DNA from: Palsa-295 sp963781105
Lineage (GTDB): Bacteria > Acidobacteriota > Terriglobia > Acidiferrales > UBA7541
Direction: 5' to 3'
NCBI GenBank assembly: GCA_963781105.1
Contig: CAWAED010000007.1
Location: 24,975-88,974, forward strand
Length of the DNA: 64,000 nt
Below the pieces are notes generated by a model that did no database searches, was not told the DNA's origin, and saw only the letters and a list, made by a program, of their open reading frames with translations. Positions 18,708 through 26,945 of the stretch are shown here, one piece after another. Both the position numbers and the translations under genes were made by a program. Each line of letters opens with the position of its first letter. Positions within the stretch are counted from its first letter, which is position 1.

Positions 18708-19187
18708 GTCCGCACCTCCAACCGGCGCACTCTAGCACATCACGCACGTTTTCCACTGGCGCTCCACTGCCAGCGCCTCCCGCTCTCGCTCCGTAAATCT
18801 CGGCAAGGAGCGCACCAACCCGCATCAACAAATCTCCATAACCGGTCTACAATAAACCGAAAACAGTTACGCAAAATTGTATGCAAGTCGAGTATGTCAC
18901 GCTTTCGCAAAAGAAACTCGTGCGCTAAATTCAATTGGTTCAGGCATTTGAATGTTTACAATTTGCATGTCGTTCCGGCTATGCAATTGCATATCGGTAA
19001 AATAGTGAGTGTCGGGTCTTCCAAAAGTCCCGGCGATATGGGGTGTGGTTAATCGCGAACACGCGGTCCTGTACTGCGTTTGCGGAAGTCCTTGCTTGTC
19101 CCAGCCAAGCTGACGTTCAGGCCATGAGAACTGCCAAATCGGCAGGTCTTTTCAAACCAGTCAGGGCACGCAGTTTTCACTGGAGGC
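18708..19187. other. 480-base upstream region of the receptor gene
   Basis: No gene is evident. ATGCAATTGCAT at 18,981-18,992 is a perfect 12-base palindrome and a candidate regulator site, with a related ATTTGCATG just upstream. GGCGCT and AGCGCC near 18,755-18,775 form a small hairpin. The long leader and AT-rich core suggest that the receptor promoter lies between about 18,840 and 19,010. Confidence 0.4.
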
Positions 19188-22100
19188 ATGATGAAAGGAA
19201 CGGACGAAGCTGGCTTTGGGCCGGGTTCATTTATAGTTCGTGTTGCTCTACTTTTGCTTCTTCTTTCCTGCTGCGATCTAGGTCTTCAAGCGCAATCGAC
19301 GGCAAATTTGAACGGCACCGTCACGGATATGTCCGGTGCCACGGTGCCCAACGCCAAAGTCGTAGTTACCAACCAAGCCACGGGCGTGGAGTGGAACGCA
19401 CAAACCAATAGCGCGGGGCTTTATGTTGTTCCTTCGCTGCAGCCGGGCAATTATCAAATCACAGTCACTGCCTCCGGATTTCAGACGCTGGTCGTGAAGG
19501 ATCTCCATCTGGATGTTGCCATGTCGGTAACCAAGGATCTCCAGTTGACGGTCGGCGCGGTCACCCAGCAAGTGGAAGTAACCACTGCGGCGCCGCTTAT
19601 CGAAACCTCCACCACGGGCGTCGGCCAGGTCATCAACTCCAAAACCGTGCAGGAAATTCCGCTTAACGGCCGCCATTTCGTGGATTTGAACCTCCTGACT
19701 CCCGGCACCGTCACTCCTCCGGCCAATGGCTTTCTCACGGCCCCGTTGCGCGGACAAGGCTCCTTCGCCATTAACACCGCCGGTCAGCGCGAAGACACCA
19801 CCAATTGGCTGATCAATGGGATTAACCTAAACGATCCCGTGCAGAACCAGGTCACCTTTCAGCCGCCGGTTGATACGCTCGAAGAATTCAAGGTGGATAA
19901 CTCCACCTTCCCGGCGCAATATGGCCGCAACGCGGGGTCCATCGTCAATATCGCCACCCGCTCTGGCACCAACGATTTCCACGGCGAAGCTTTTGAGTTT
20001 TTCCGCAACAACGCCCTGGACGCCCGGAACTATTTCAACCCGACCAGCACTCCCCAGGCCTCCTTCAAGCACAACGAATTTGGCGGGGACGTCGGCGGCC
20101 CGATCAAGAAAGACAAAATCTTCTTCTTCGTCGCCTACGAGGGCATCCGCCAGCATCAGGGCTTGACTCTCGAGACGATTGTTCCCAGCCAGAACCAGAT
20201 CGCCACTGTCACGTCGACCGCCGTTCAGAAACTTTTGACGCTGATTCCGGCCGCCAATATTCCCGGTACGGACACCACTGGCAATCCCGCAAACTATAAC
20301 GGATTCACTGGCGCCGCTCTCGCCAACGTCAGCCTGAACCAAGGCTCAGGAGACATAGACGTCGAGCTGCGGCAAGCGGATCGGCTCCATTTCTATTACG
20401 TGCTGCAGAAGGACCTGCGCGAAGAGCCGACCCAAAACGCGAATATTCCCGGGTTCGGCGACACCCGTGACGGATTCCGCCAGCTGATGACCATCAGTGA
20501 GGATCACATCTTCAGCCCATCACTGGCCAATACCGTGCGGCTCGGCTATAACCGCATTCATCTCACCTTTACTCCCACTGCTCTCAACCCGGCCGATTTT
20601 GACATCACCTTACCGCCAGGGGCCCCGGTTGGGGTGGGCATACCGAATATTAACGTGCTGGGGGACGTGAATTTTGGCGGACCAGTCAACGAGCCCCAGG
20701 GCCGAGGCGATACCACTGTCGTGCTTAACGACACCCTCAGCTGGCTGAAAGGCCGCCACTCCATGGCGTTCGGCGGAGAAATCCGCCGCGCCTACAACAA
20801 CAACATCGCCGAAAACATTGGCAGCTTCACATTTCCCACCATGCAGGATTTCATCGCGGATGAGGCATCGGCCTTTACAGTCTTGCTGGGAGCCGGCAAC
20901 GACCGGATTCTGCAGCCTTCCGTCGGCGTATTTGCCCAGGACAGCTTCAAATGGAAATCCAACTTTACGATCAACTTCGGCCTGCGCTACGAATGGGACT
21001 CCACGCCCTCCGAGGCTATGGGCCGCTTCACGAATTTTGACCTCACCACCGGCACTCTTTTTCCGGCCAACCAGCCCTTCCACACCAACAACAAGAACTT
21101 CGAGCCTCGCATCGGTTTCGCCTGGGATCCCTTCAAGGACGGAAAGACCTCCGTTCGCGCGGCCTATGCGATCCTGAGCCAGGATCCCACCACCAACATT
21201 GTCAGTCCTCTCAGTGGCAATCCGCTGTTCGCCTTTCCCGTTAGCGTCAACTCTGCGACGAACGCGATCACGCTCGAGAATCCTTCGGCTGCGATCACGG
21301 GACTCGGCTTGGGTCCCAACGCGATAGATCCAGGTTTCGACAATATGTACTCGCAGGATTGGAACCTTACAGTTCAGCGCGAACTCACCTCGGCAATGGG
21401 ATTGGAGGTCGCCTATGTCGGCATGAAGGCCACTCACCTGCAGATGACCGGCAACTTTAACCAGCCGTTCGTCACCAACGGCTTCTACGATCCCACTCGT
21501 CCCTACATCACGCTGCCGCTCTCCAGCCCTGTTTTGCCGACGCAATGCGCGCCGCCCAACGTGCCGTGTTCCGTGGGGAACATCACCCGGATCTTCAGTC
21601 CCGGGAACTCCAATTACAACGCCCTCTGGGTCACGCTCAATAAACATCTTTCCAACGGCCTCGAGTTTTTAGCCGCTTATACCTATTCGCACTCGCTCGA
21701 TTACAGCTCCGTCAGTTCGGGTGACGCGGTTCCGGTGCAGAATGTCTACAACCCCCGGGGCGATTACGGCTCGTCGGAATTCGATACGCGCCATCGCATC
21801 GTCGTGAGTGGCTTCTACCAGCTTCCGTTCAAAGCGAACCGGCTGGTTTCCGGATGGCAGCTGGGACTCGTTACCATGGCTCAGAGCGGCAATCCGATCA
21901 CGCCGCTGCTGGTCATCGGTCCGGCGCCGGGCTCTTCGCTCACCGTGCGGCCCGATCAGTTGCTGCCCGTTTCCTCCACCAACAAACCCGGCCAGTTCTA
22001 CAGCAACACGACGCTGTGCGAGCCGTTTGACGGAACGCCGATAGGCACCCCGACGATTCCGGACTGCGCCACAACGCCGAACGCTGCATTTGCCGTTCCC

Positions 22101-22427
22101 TGCACATTTCAGACCATGGCAACTTCTCCCGGTAAGTATCCGATCGTTCCGGGCACCTGCCATCCCGGCAGCGCCGGCCGCGATTCGCTCCCGGGGCCCA
22201 AATTCGTCAACACGGATTTTTCCATCGTCAAGAACACCAAGTTGACGGAAAGGTTTAATCTGCAATTCCGCACCGAGGTATTCGACCTGTTCAATCATCC
22301 GAACTTCGGCGATCCGACCAACACCGCAACCAGCGCCGCATTCGGCAAAATCCTCAGTACGCGTTTCCCGGTAGGAGATTTCGGCTCTGCGCGCCAAATT
22401 CAGTTCGCGCTGAAGCTACTCTTCTGA
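19188..22427 (+). CDS. TonB-dependent receptor, Oar-like, with carboxypeptidase-regulatory domain
   Basis: This 1,079-residue outer-membrane protein has a signal peptide over about residues 1-36. A carboxypeptidase-regulatory-like beta sandwich follows at about 40-120 (LNGTVTDMSGATVPNAKV to GFQTLVV). A plug region at about 140-260 contains QEIPLNGRHFVDL, and a long beta barrel ends in LKLLF. GGAGG precedes the start, where two ATGs are adjacent. It probably imports polymers or glycans in a TonB-dependent manner; no neighbouring SusD or hydrolase gene hints at the ligand. A strong terminator follows. Confidence 0.92.
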   Translation: MMKGTDEAGFGPGSFIVRVALLLLLLSCCDLGLQAQSTANLNGTVTDMSGATVPNAKVVVTNQATGVEWNAQTNSAGLYVVPSLQPGNYQITVTASGFQTLVVKDLHLDVAMSVTKDLQLTVGAVTQQVEVTTAAPLIETSTTGVGQVINSKTVQEIPLNGRHFVDLNLLTPGTVTPPANGFLTAPLRGQGSFAINTAGQREDTTNWLINGINLNDPVQNQVTFQPPVDTLEEFKVDNSTFPAQYGRNAGSIVNIATRSGTNDFHGEAFEFFRNNALDARNYFNPTSTPQASFKHNEFGGDVGGPIKKDKIFFFVAYEGIRQHQGLTLETIVPSQNQIATVTSTAVQKLLTLIPAANIPGTDTTGNPANYNGFTGAALANVSLNQGSGDIDVELRQADRLHFYYVLQKDLREEPTQNANIPGFGDTRDGFRQLMTISEDHIFSPSLANTVRLGYNRIHLTFTPTALNPADFDITLPPGAPVGVGIPNINVLGDVNFGGPVNEPQGRGDTTVVLNDTLSWLKGRHSMAFGGEIRRAYNNNIAENIGSFTFPTMQDFIADEASAFTVLLGAGNDRILQPSVGVFAQDSFKWKSNFTINFGLRYEWDSTPSEAMGRFTNFDLTTGTLFPANQPFHTNNKNFEPRIGFAWDPFKDGKTSVRAAYAILSQDPTTNIVSPLSGNPLFAFPVSVNSATNAITLENPSAAITGLGLGPNAIDPGFDNMYSQDWNLTVQRELTSAMGLEVAYVGMKATHLQMTGNFNQPFVTNGFYDPTRPYITLPLSSPVLPTQCAPPNVPCSVGNITRIFSPGNSNYNALWVTLNKHLSNGLEFLAAYTYSHSLDYSSVSSGDAVPVQNVYNPRGDYGSSEFDTRHRIVVSGFYQLPFKANRLVSGWQLGLVTMAQSGNPITPLLVIGPAPGSSLTVRPDQLLPVSSTNKPGQFYSNTTLCEPFDGTPIGTPTIPDCATTPNAAFAVPCTFQTMATSPGKYPIVPGTCHPGSAGRDSLPGPKFVNTDFSIVKNTKLTERFNLQFRTEVFDLFNHPNFGDPTNTATSAAFGKILSTRFPVGDFGSARQIQFALKLLF

Positions 22428-22446
22428 CGGGTTGCTCAAGCAGTAA

Positions 22447-22482
22447 GCGACGGGGCCAACCCCCGGCCCCGTCGCGCTTTTT
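22447..22482 (+). terminator. Strong rho-independent terminator
   Basis: GCGACGGGGCC (22,447-22,457) pairs perfectly over 11 bp with GGCCCCGTCGC (22,465-22,475) and is followed by CGCTTTTT. It lies 20 bases after the receptor stop. Confidence 0.93.
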
Positions 22483-22687
22483 CTCCCGCAGATTTATCAA
22501 GAAAAGCGTATACCCTCGCACCGTGAGTTTTGCATTGATCCTCGGCTCAAAACGAACGATCAACTGCTCTGATACATATCGCAGTGGTATCATTCGCTCG
22601 CAGCATGCCTTTGGGACATCCACTTGCAAGCGCCGGCGCGCGGAATCTTGCACGGAATTCGACCTTGAGTAAGTTGAGGAGATAGCG

Positions 22688-23507
22688 ATGAAACCGCGCA
22701 GATTCAGACTCGCGAATTATTGCCTCGTTGCGCTCGTGCCATTGCTGTATGGCAGTTCTGCTCACGCCCAGGCCGCTCCCGTCTCGGAATCGCAAGCCAG
22801 GGGATCTCGCCAGAGGTGCCACCGAACGCGCCGAGGAAGATTATAGCGTGCACCGCAGGGAAGACCTGGAGGACAGCCTCTGCCGGTTCATCATGCTCGG
22901 AGCCAGTACGGATCCAAATCCCTCGTGTGCATTTCTATTCCAACTCTCGGATGAGAGCTGCGTCTTTAAGAAGGGAAAAGTGAACTATCGGTTCAGCGTA
23001 CACGGTCCTTTTAGCTATTACGTCGTGGTATCTCGCGACTCCGGCGATATTTTTCGTATTGAGGGACTCAAGGAATCGCGCGACGAATTCAACAGGATGG
23101 CCAAAGCGTTTAGCATTCGCGTCACCGATGAATCGGACGCATTGCGTTACGTCGAGCTTTACCGAGCCCTTGAACCCACGAATTTAATGCTGGAATTACC
23201 GAACAGCAATTTGGAGCTCAAGCAGTTGGCGGAAAAGCGTTTCTATTACACCTTTTATCCCGACTTCAACCGCGCCGAAGCCCGCTTTGACGAGTGGTGG
23301 AAAGCCGAACGGAAGGGGCTGCTCCGGCAGACTCTCGGCCCGATCGCTACGAAGACTTCGTCGGGTTATGTTGTTACGTTTCTGACGATTTCCGACATCG
23401 ACAAACGACATCCGGAAGGCGGCCCGGGCTTACTGAAAGCGTCCGTGGAAATTTCGACGGACGGCCAGGTCACAGGTCCTACCCTTACTCCAACTCCCAC
23501 GGACTAA
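22688..23507 (+). pseudogene. Secreted protein of unknown function, interrupted by a frameshift
   Basis: ATG at 22,688 follows GAGGAG at ideal spacing and encodes a clear signal peptide (YCLVALVPLLYGSSAHAQ), but that frame stops near 22,844. The mature protein continues in the next frame from about 22,800, starting around AEEDYSVHRREDLEDSLCRF and running to a stop at 23,507. The total span of 820 bases is one more than a multiple of three, consistent with a single-base insertion between about 22,760 and 22,840. It could be a sequencing error, a real mutation or programmed frameshifting. The family is not recognised; the C-terminus is Pro/Thr rich. Confidence 0.6.
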
Positions 23508-23584
23508 TTGCTACAGAAAAAAGTGCCAAGCAGCGGCGCTCCTCAATCCCAGCGCCCTCCTGCCTTGGAACTTCTCGCCCCGTT

Positions 23585-23606
23585 ACCTCATCAATTATGA
23601 TGAGGT
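23585..23606. other. Perfect hairpin upstream of the aldo/keto reductase
   Basis: ACCTCATCA and TGATGAGGT pair over 9 bp around an ATTA loop. There is no T tract, so an operator is as likely as a terminator. Confidence 0.45.
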
Positions 23607-23696
23607 GACCCTCTTCGCTCAGCCCCGGGGTGATCTACACCGATCAATAGTTTTCGAGACCGTAATTTCAATTGCGTGAATTAAAAGGAGGAATCC

Positions 23697-24593
23697 ATGT
23701 CAGGCACTAAATCCGCAATGCAATCAGGACCCGGTCCAGCCGCGAAGGCCGGTGAATTTCTGATTGGAAACGATCTTCGAGTGGTCCGCCTGGGTTTCGG
23801 CGCGATGCGCATTACCGGGAAGGGAATTTGGGGCGAGCCGGCCGACCGCGCGGAGTGCGTCCGCGTTCTGCGTCGCGCCATCGAATTGGGAGTCAATTTC
23901 ATAGATACCGCGGATGCCTACGGCCCGCACGTCAGCGAGGAAATGATCGCCGAGGCTCTCTACCCGTATCCCGCAAATCTGGTGATCGCTACCAAAGGCG
24001 GATTCGAACGGCCCGGCCCCGACCGCTGGGTCGAAAACGGCAAGCCTGAGCATCTGCGCTCCGCGTGCGAAGGCAGCCTCAAGCGCCTCCGTCTCGAGCG
24101 CATTGATCTCTACCAATTACATCGCATTGATCCCAAGGTTCCGGCCGAGGAGCAACTCGGCACGCTGAAAGAGCTGCAATCGCAGGGCAAAATCAAGCAC
24201 ATCGGCCTATCCGAGGTCAGCGTGAAGCAAATTCAGCACGCGCAAACGATTGTTCCCATTGTTAGCGTGCAGAATCGCTATAGCCTCGCCGACCGCGGCT
24301 CCGAAGACGTCTTGCAATACTGCGAAAAACAAAAAATGGGTTTCATTCCATGGTTCCCTCTCGCGGCCGGTAAATTGACCGGCGAAAAGAGCCCGGTCAG
24401 TCGCGTCGCCGGGGAATTGAAAGCCACGCCATCGCAGGTAGCTCTCGCGTGGCTGCTCGCGCGTTCTCCCGTCATGCTGCCGATCCCCGGAACCTCGCGC
24501 GTCGCACATCTGGAAGAAAACGTCGCAGCCGCTGGATTGCAGCTTGACGAAAAGGAAGTAAAGCAGCTGGCCAAAGCCGCGGGTGCCAAGTAG
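23697..24593 (+). CDS. Aldo/keto reductase
   Basis: This 298-residue NAD(P)H-dependent oxidoreductase has the AKR tetrad regions: Asp/Tyr in FIDTADAYGPHVSEE, Lys in VIATKGGF and His in LYQLHRIDP. The cofactor-binding end PIPGTSRVAHLEEN is also present. An optimal AAGGAGGA lies 6 bases before the ATG. It is monocistronic in this window, and the carbonyl substrate is unknown. Confidence 0.92.
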   Translation: MSGTKSAMQSGPGPAAKAGEFLIGNDLRVVRLGFGAMRITGKGIWGEPADRAECVRVLRRAIELGVNFIDTADAYGPHVSEEMIAEALYPYPANLVIATKGGFERPGPDRWVENGKPEHLRSACEGSLKRLRLERIDLYQLHRIDPKVPAEEQLGTLKELQSQGKIKHIGLSEVSVKQIQHAQTIVPIVSVQNRYSLADRGSEDVLQYCEKQKMGFIPWFPLAAGKLTGEKSPVSRVAGELKATPSQVALAWLLARSPVMLPIPGTSRVAHLEENVAAAGLQLDEKEVKQLAKAAGAK

Positions 24594-24730
24594 CCAATCC
24601 CCTCGCTAAGGAAATACTCCGTGCTGCAGGAGGCACCAGCCACCGCGCAAGATGCACGCGTGGCGATGCAAAGCATACGCGCGTCGTTTCTCCGTTGGCG
24701 GCGTCGCGCTAGCAAGTTAAACTGGAAGAC

Positions 24731-24770
24731 GGAGGGGTGGGTGAGTGGTTGAAACCGACGGTGTTGAAAT
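24731..24770 (+). pseudogene. 5' half of a tRNA-Ser gene
   Basis: The sequence begins GGAGGGGTGG and continues through a serine-type D arm (GTGAGTGGTTGAAACC) into an anticodon-loop stretch GTTGAAAT containing TGA. The similarity then stops: the 3' strand of the anticodon stem, the long variable arm and the TTCGA T-loop are absent. The break at the anticodon loop is where many tyrosine integrases cross over, and phage-like genes follow, so this is probably an attachment-site remnant. Confidence 0.6.
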
Positions 24771-24860
24771 CCCTTCGCGTATTCCGGACCCTAAACAAAT
24801 CAATACTTTAGCCTACGTTCCAGTACCACGATTTAGCCTGATTTGGGCGTCGTTGGCGGC

Positions 24861-24903
24861 AAAATGTGCAACAAAATGTGCAACGCCAACAATCGTGTGC
24901 AAC
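24861..24903 (+). repeat. Short direct repeats near the tRNA fragment
   Basis: AAAATGTGCAAC occurs twice in tandem (24,861-24,872 and 24,873-24,884), with a third partial copy GTGTGCAAC at 24,895-24,903. Tandem sites of this type beside an attachment site are candidate arm-type binding sites for the integrase or excisionase. Confidence 0.55.
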
Positions 24904-24979
24904 AGACGCTTTGACCTGGAATAACGCCGATGACGGCGGGTTGCGCCGGTTGCGCCGAAATACGCTTGACGCGTAGTAC

Positions 24980-25255
24980 TATTTTCGCTAGACTGAACGC
25001 GTAAGTTTGTGTCTAGGCTTGTAGTCCCGACGTACTCCGACTCGGTGAGCCGCGGCTGGACCTAACTGGCTACATAAAGGGCGTCCTAAATGCCCTGATA
25101 ACCAGAGGGCCGCAGATGTAGAGTCGAACCTTTGATCGGTTAGCGGCACAGCCGTTATCGGACGAACCGTCAAGGGGAGTATCCTACGTGCCGGCAACGA
25201 GAGCCGGTAAGTGAGGACCTGAACCACCTCAACACGCCGAAATTAATCGGTGAGG
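24980..25255 (+). other. Structured noncoding leader before the HTH gene
   Basis: About 275 bases without a gene but with several hairpins: GGGCG-TCCTAAA-TGCCC, CCGGC-AACGAGA-GCCGG, and CACCTCA with TGAGGTG closing a loop that contains CCGA-x6-TCGG just before the HTH start. The last stem would sequester the ribosome-binding site of that gene. I could not match it to a known riboswitch or ribozyme. Confidence 0.45.
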
Positions 25256-25262
25256 TGTGTTC

Positions 25263-25529
25263 ATGGCTAAAACTAGGCGTGTTGTACCCTCCGTTGCACC
25301 GTCTCCTGTTGTCGCTTCGCTTGTTGATCCCGCAAACATTTTGACGCTGGCGGAAGTCGCCGAACGACTAAAAGTTACCGAGCGCTGGTGCTACGAGAAA
25401 ACGCGCTCTCGCTGCTCAACCCCTCTGCCATGCATTCGCGTCGGGCGGTTTCTCCGTTTTGACTGGATTGATGTTTCAGCTTGGCTAAGGCAGCAAAGCA
25501 CCGTCGCAGCTAATAAGAGGGCAGCGTGA
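25263..25529 (+). CDS. Excisionase-like helix-turn-helix DNA-binding protein
   Basis: The 88-residue protein contains the HTH_17/MerR-like pattern LTLAEVAERLKVTERWCYEKTR, then CIRVGRFLRFDWIDVSAWLRQQ. This is the fold of phage excisionases and small recombination directionality factors. It is the first gene after the tRNA remnant, the usual place for xis. The ATG at 25,263 follows GAGG; a GTG two codons upstream is an alternative. Confidence 0.7.
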   Translation: MAKTRRVVPSVAPSPVVASLVDPANILTLAEVAERLKVTERWCYEKTRSRCSTPLPCIRVGRFLRFDWIDVSAWLRQQSTVAANKRAA

Positions 25530-25639
25530 GCTCGGCGGCTTTGTTGACTCTGCCCGATCCGCCCGCGCCGCTCGCTATTTGCTAAGACGCTTCGCAGAAC
25601 GGCGCCAGCTTCCCGCTCGCTAAACATCCTTTTATATCC

Positions 25640-26404
25640 GTGTGTCTCCTTCTGTGCCTGTATAACGGCTGCGTCAAGACCGTCGCTCATCGTGAACAGC
25701 CGGCGATCGTGTTAGACGAGACAAAATATCTGCGTCGCATCTTCACTGCCGGCGATTTTGAAAATAAACGGATGCCGTTCTGGGTTTGTCGGCGGTCTGC
25801 GGACCGAAAAGAAATCAACGTTGAGCGCGTCCGGCGAAGTCGCAGCCATTACACGCCGTTCGCTCCGCCTCATTGGGAAGGCACGCCATTCCCGTCCGGC
25901 TACAGACGGCGCGCCATTGAAACGCAGTTCCCGTCCGTCGCGTACTTGCGGCGTCTCGCGTCGCTCAATTATCCGGCGGCCGCGATTCAGGCTTGCTTGA
26001 TGCGTTCTCATAAACCATTCACCTGTTCGGCGGACCGACACAGGTTTGTGCCGAAAAACCCCAAGGACAATTACGAAGACTCCGGCGCTAAAAAGGTGGG
26101 CGCAAAGGCTAGCGCAAGGGGCATAGCAGCATTCCAAGATCCACTACATCCGTACCACCCCACGGCGCCCACGCGTCGGACGCTTACAGGCGGTGGAATT
26201 CCGCTGTTTCAAGTGACGCGGGAAATCGCCAGGCACCGCTGGGACGATGTTACGTCGTCTTGCGTTCTTGACATCGTCTACCGACGACATTCGCCTTCGG
26301 AACTCTCAGAAAAACACGGCATACCGCTCAGGCGGATTCACGAATACGCGCGACAGATCCGGAAGGGCATCAAAAGTAGTCCGCAGAATGATTTTGCACA
26401 CTAA
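25640..26404 (+). CDS. Hypothetical protein with C-terminal HTH-like segment
   Basis: A basic, Arg-rich protein of up to 254 residues; the GTG start is uncertain. The C-terminal 60 residues (VLDIVYRRHSPSELSEKHGIPLRRIHEYARQIR) resemble a sigma region 4-like helix-turn-helix, so a regulatory role in the element is possible. The N-terminal half has no family I recognise. The 286 bases after it contain nothing supportable. Confidence 0.5.
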   Translation: MCLLLCLYNGCVKTVAHREQPAIVLDETKYLRRIFTAGDFENKRMPFWVCRRSADRKEINVERVRRSRSHYTPFAPPHWEGTPFPSGYRRRAIETQFPSVAYLRRLASLNYPAAAIQACLMRSHKPFTCSADRHRFVPKNPKDNYEDSGAKKVGAKASARGIAAFQDPLHPYHPTAPTRRTLTGGGIPLFQVTREIARHRWDDVTSSCVLDIVYRRHSPSELSEKHGIPLRRIHEYARQIRKGIKSSPQNDFAH

Positions 26405-26690
26405 TAGTAGCTAAATCGTTTCTTTTCAGCCAGAGCGTGTAGTTTCTGGCGTTAAGTGTGAAGACACATAGTTCGAATGAAACAGCAACCACTCTCGCCA
26501 GTGGATGTGGAACTACCGTCACCGCGTTTGATATCGCGGAGAACGTGATCGGACGGATTGATTGGGGACTTCAGTAACAAGTCTTAGAAATTGAAGTAGG
26601 CAAAAGCCAAAGTTGTTCCCCGGCAACGCCTCAACGATTCGCGGACCGGCCTCCGCCGGATCTAACTAACTGCTTTCGAGGATAATTAAC

Positions 26691-26945
26691 ATGTCGGAAC
26701 GTAAACATGGAATTGTGTGCGCATGGCACAAGGACCGGGGATTCGGCCGTCTTCGTGTGGGGCCGGAATCCTCATTGGAACAATACTTTCTTCACGTATC
26801 GTCTATCCGTTCGGGAACGGCTACGCCGGAACCCGGGATGGAAGTCTTTTTCGAAGTTGACGAAACCAAGCCAGTGCCCGACGGAAAAATGGCGCGGGCT
26901 ATTCGCGCGGATATCATTGTTCCCGATGATAAGGCGGGTGCGTAA
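26691..26945 (+). CDS. Cold-shock-domain-like protein
   Basis: This 84-residue protein has the CSD layout GIVCAWHKDRGFGRLRV, YFLHVSSI, then GMEVFFEVDETKPVPDG. These correspond to RNP1/RNP2 and the C-terminal strands of CspA, although the aromatic RNP residues are partly replaced. It should bind single-stranded nucleic acid. It abuts the primase gene with no gap (TAA immediately followed by ATG), so the two are translationally coupled, and a single-strand-binding role in replication is plausible. Confidence 0.7.
   Translation: MSERKHGIVCAWHKDRGFGRLRVGPESSLEQYFLHVSSIRSGTATPEPGMEVFFEVDETKPVPDGKMARAIRADIIVPDDKAGA

Noticed and set aside
24731..24990. Complete tRNA-Ser or an intron-split tRNA
   Set aside because: No 3' half with a TTCGA loop or a CCA-proximal acceptor strand was found downstream, and no group I intron core was recognised.
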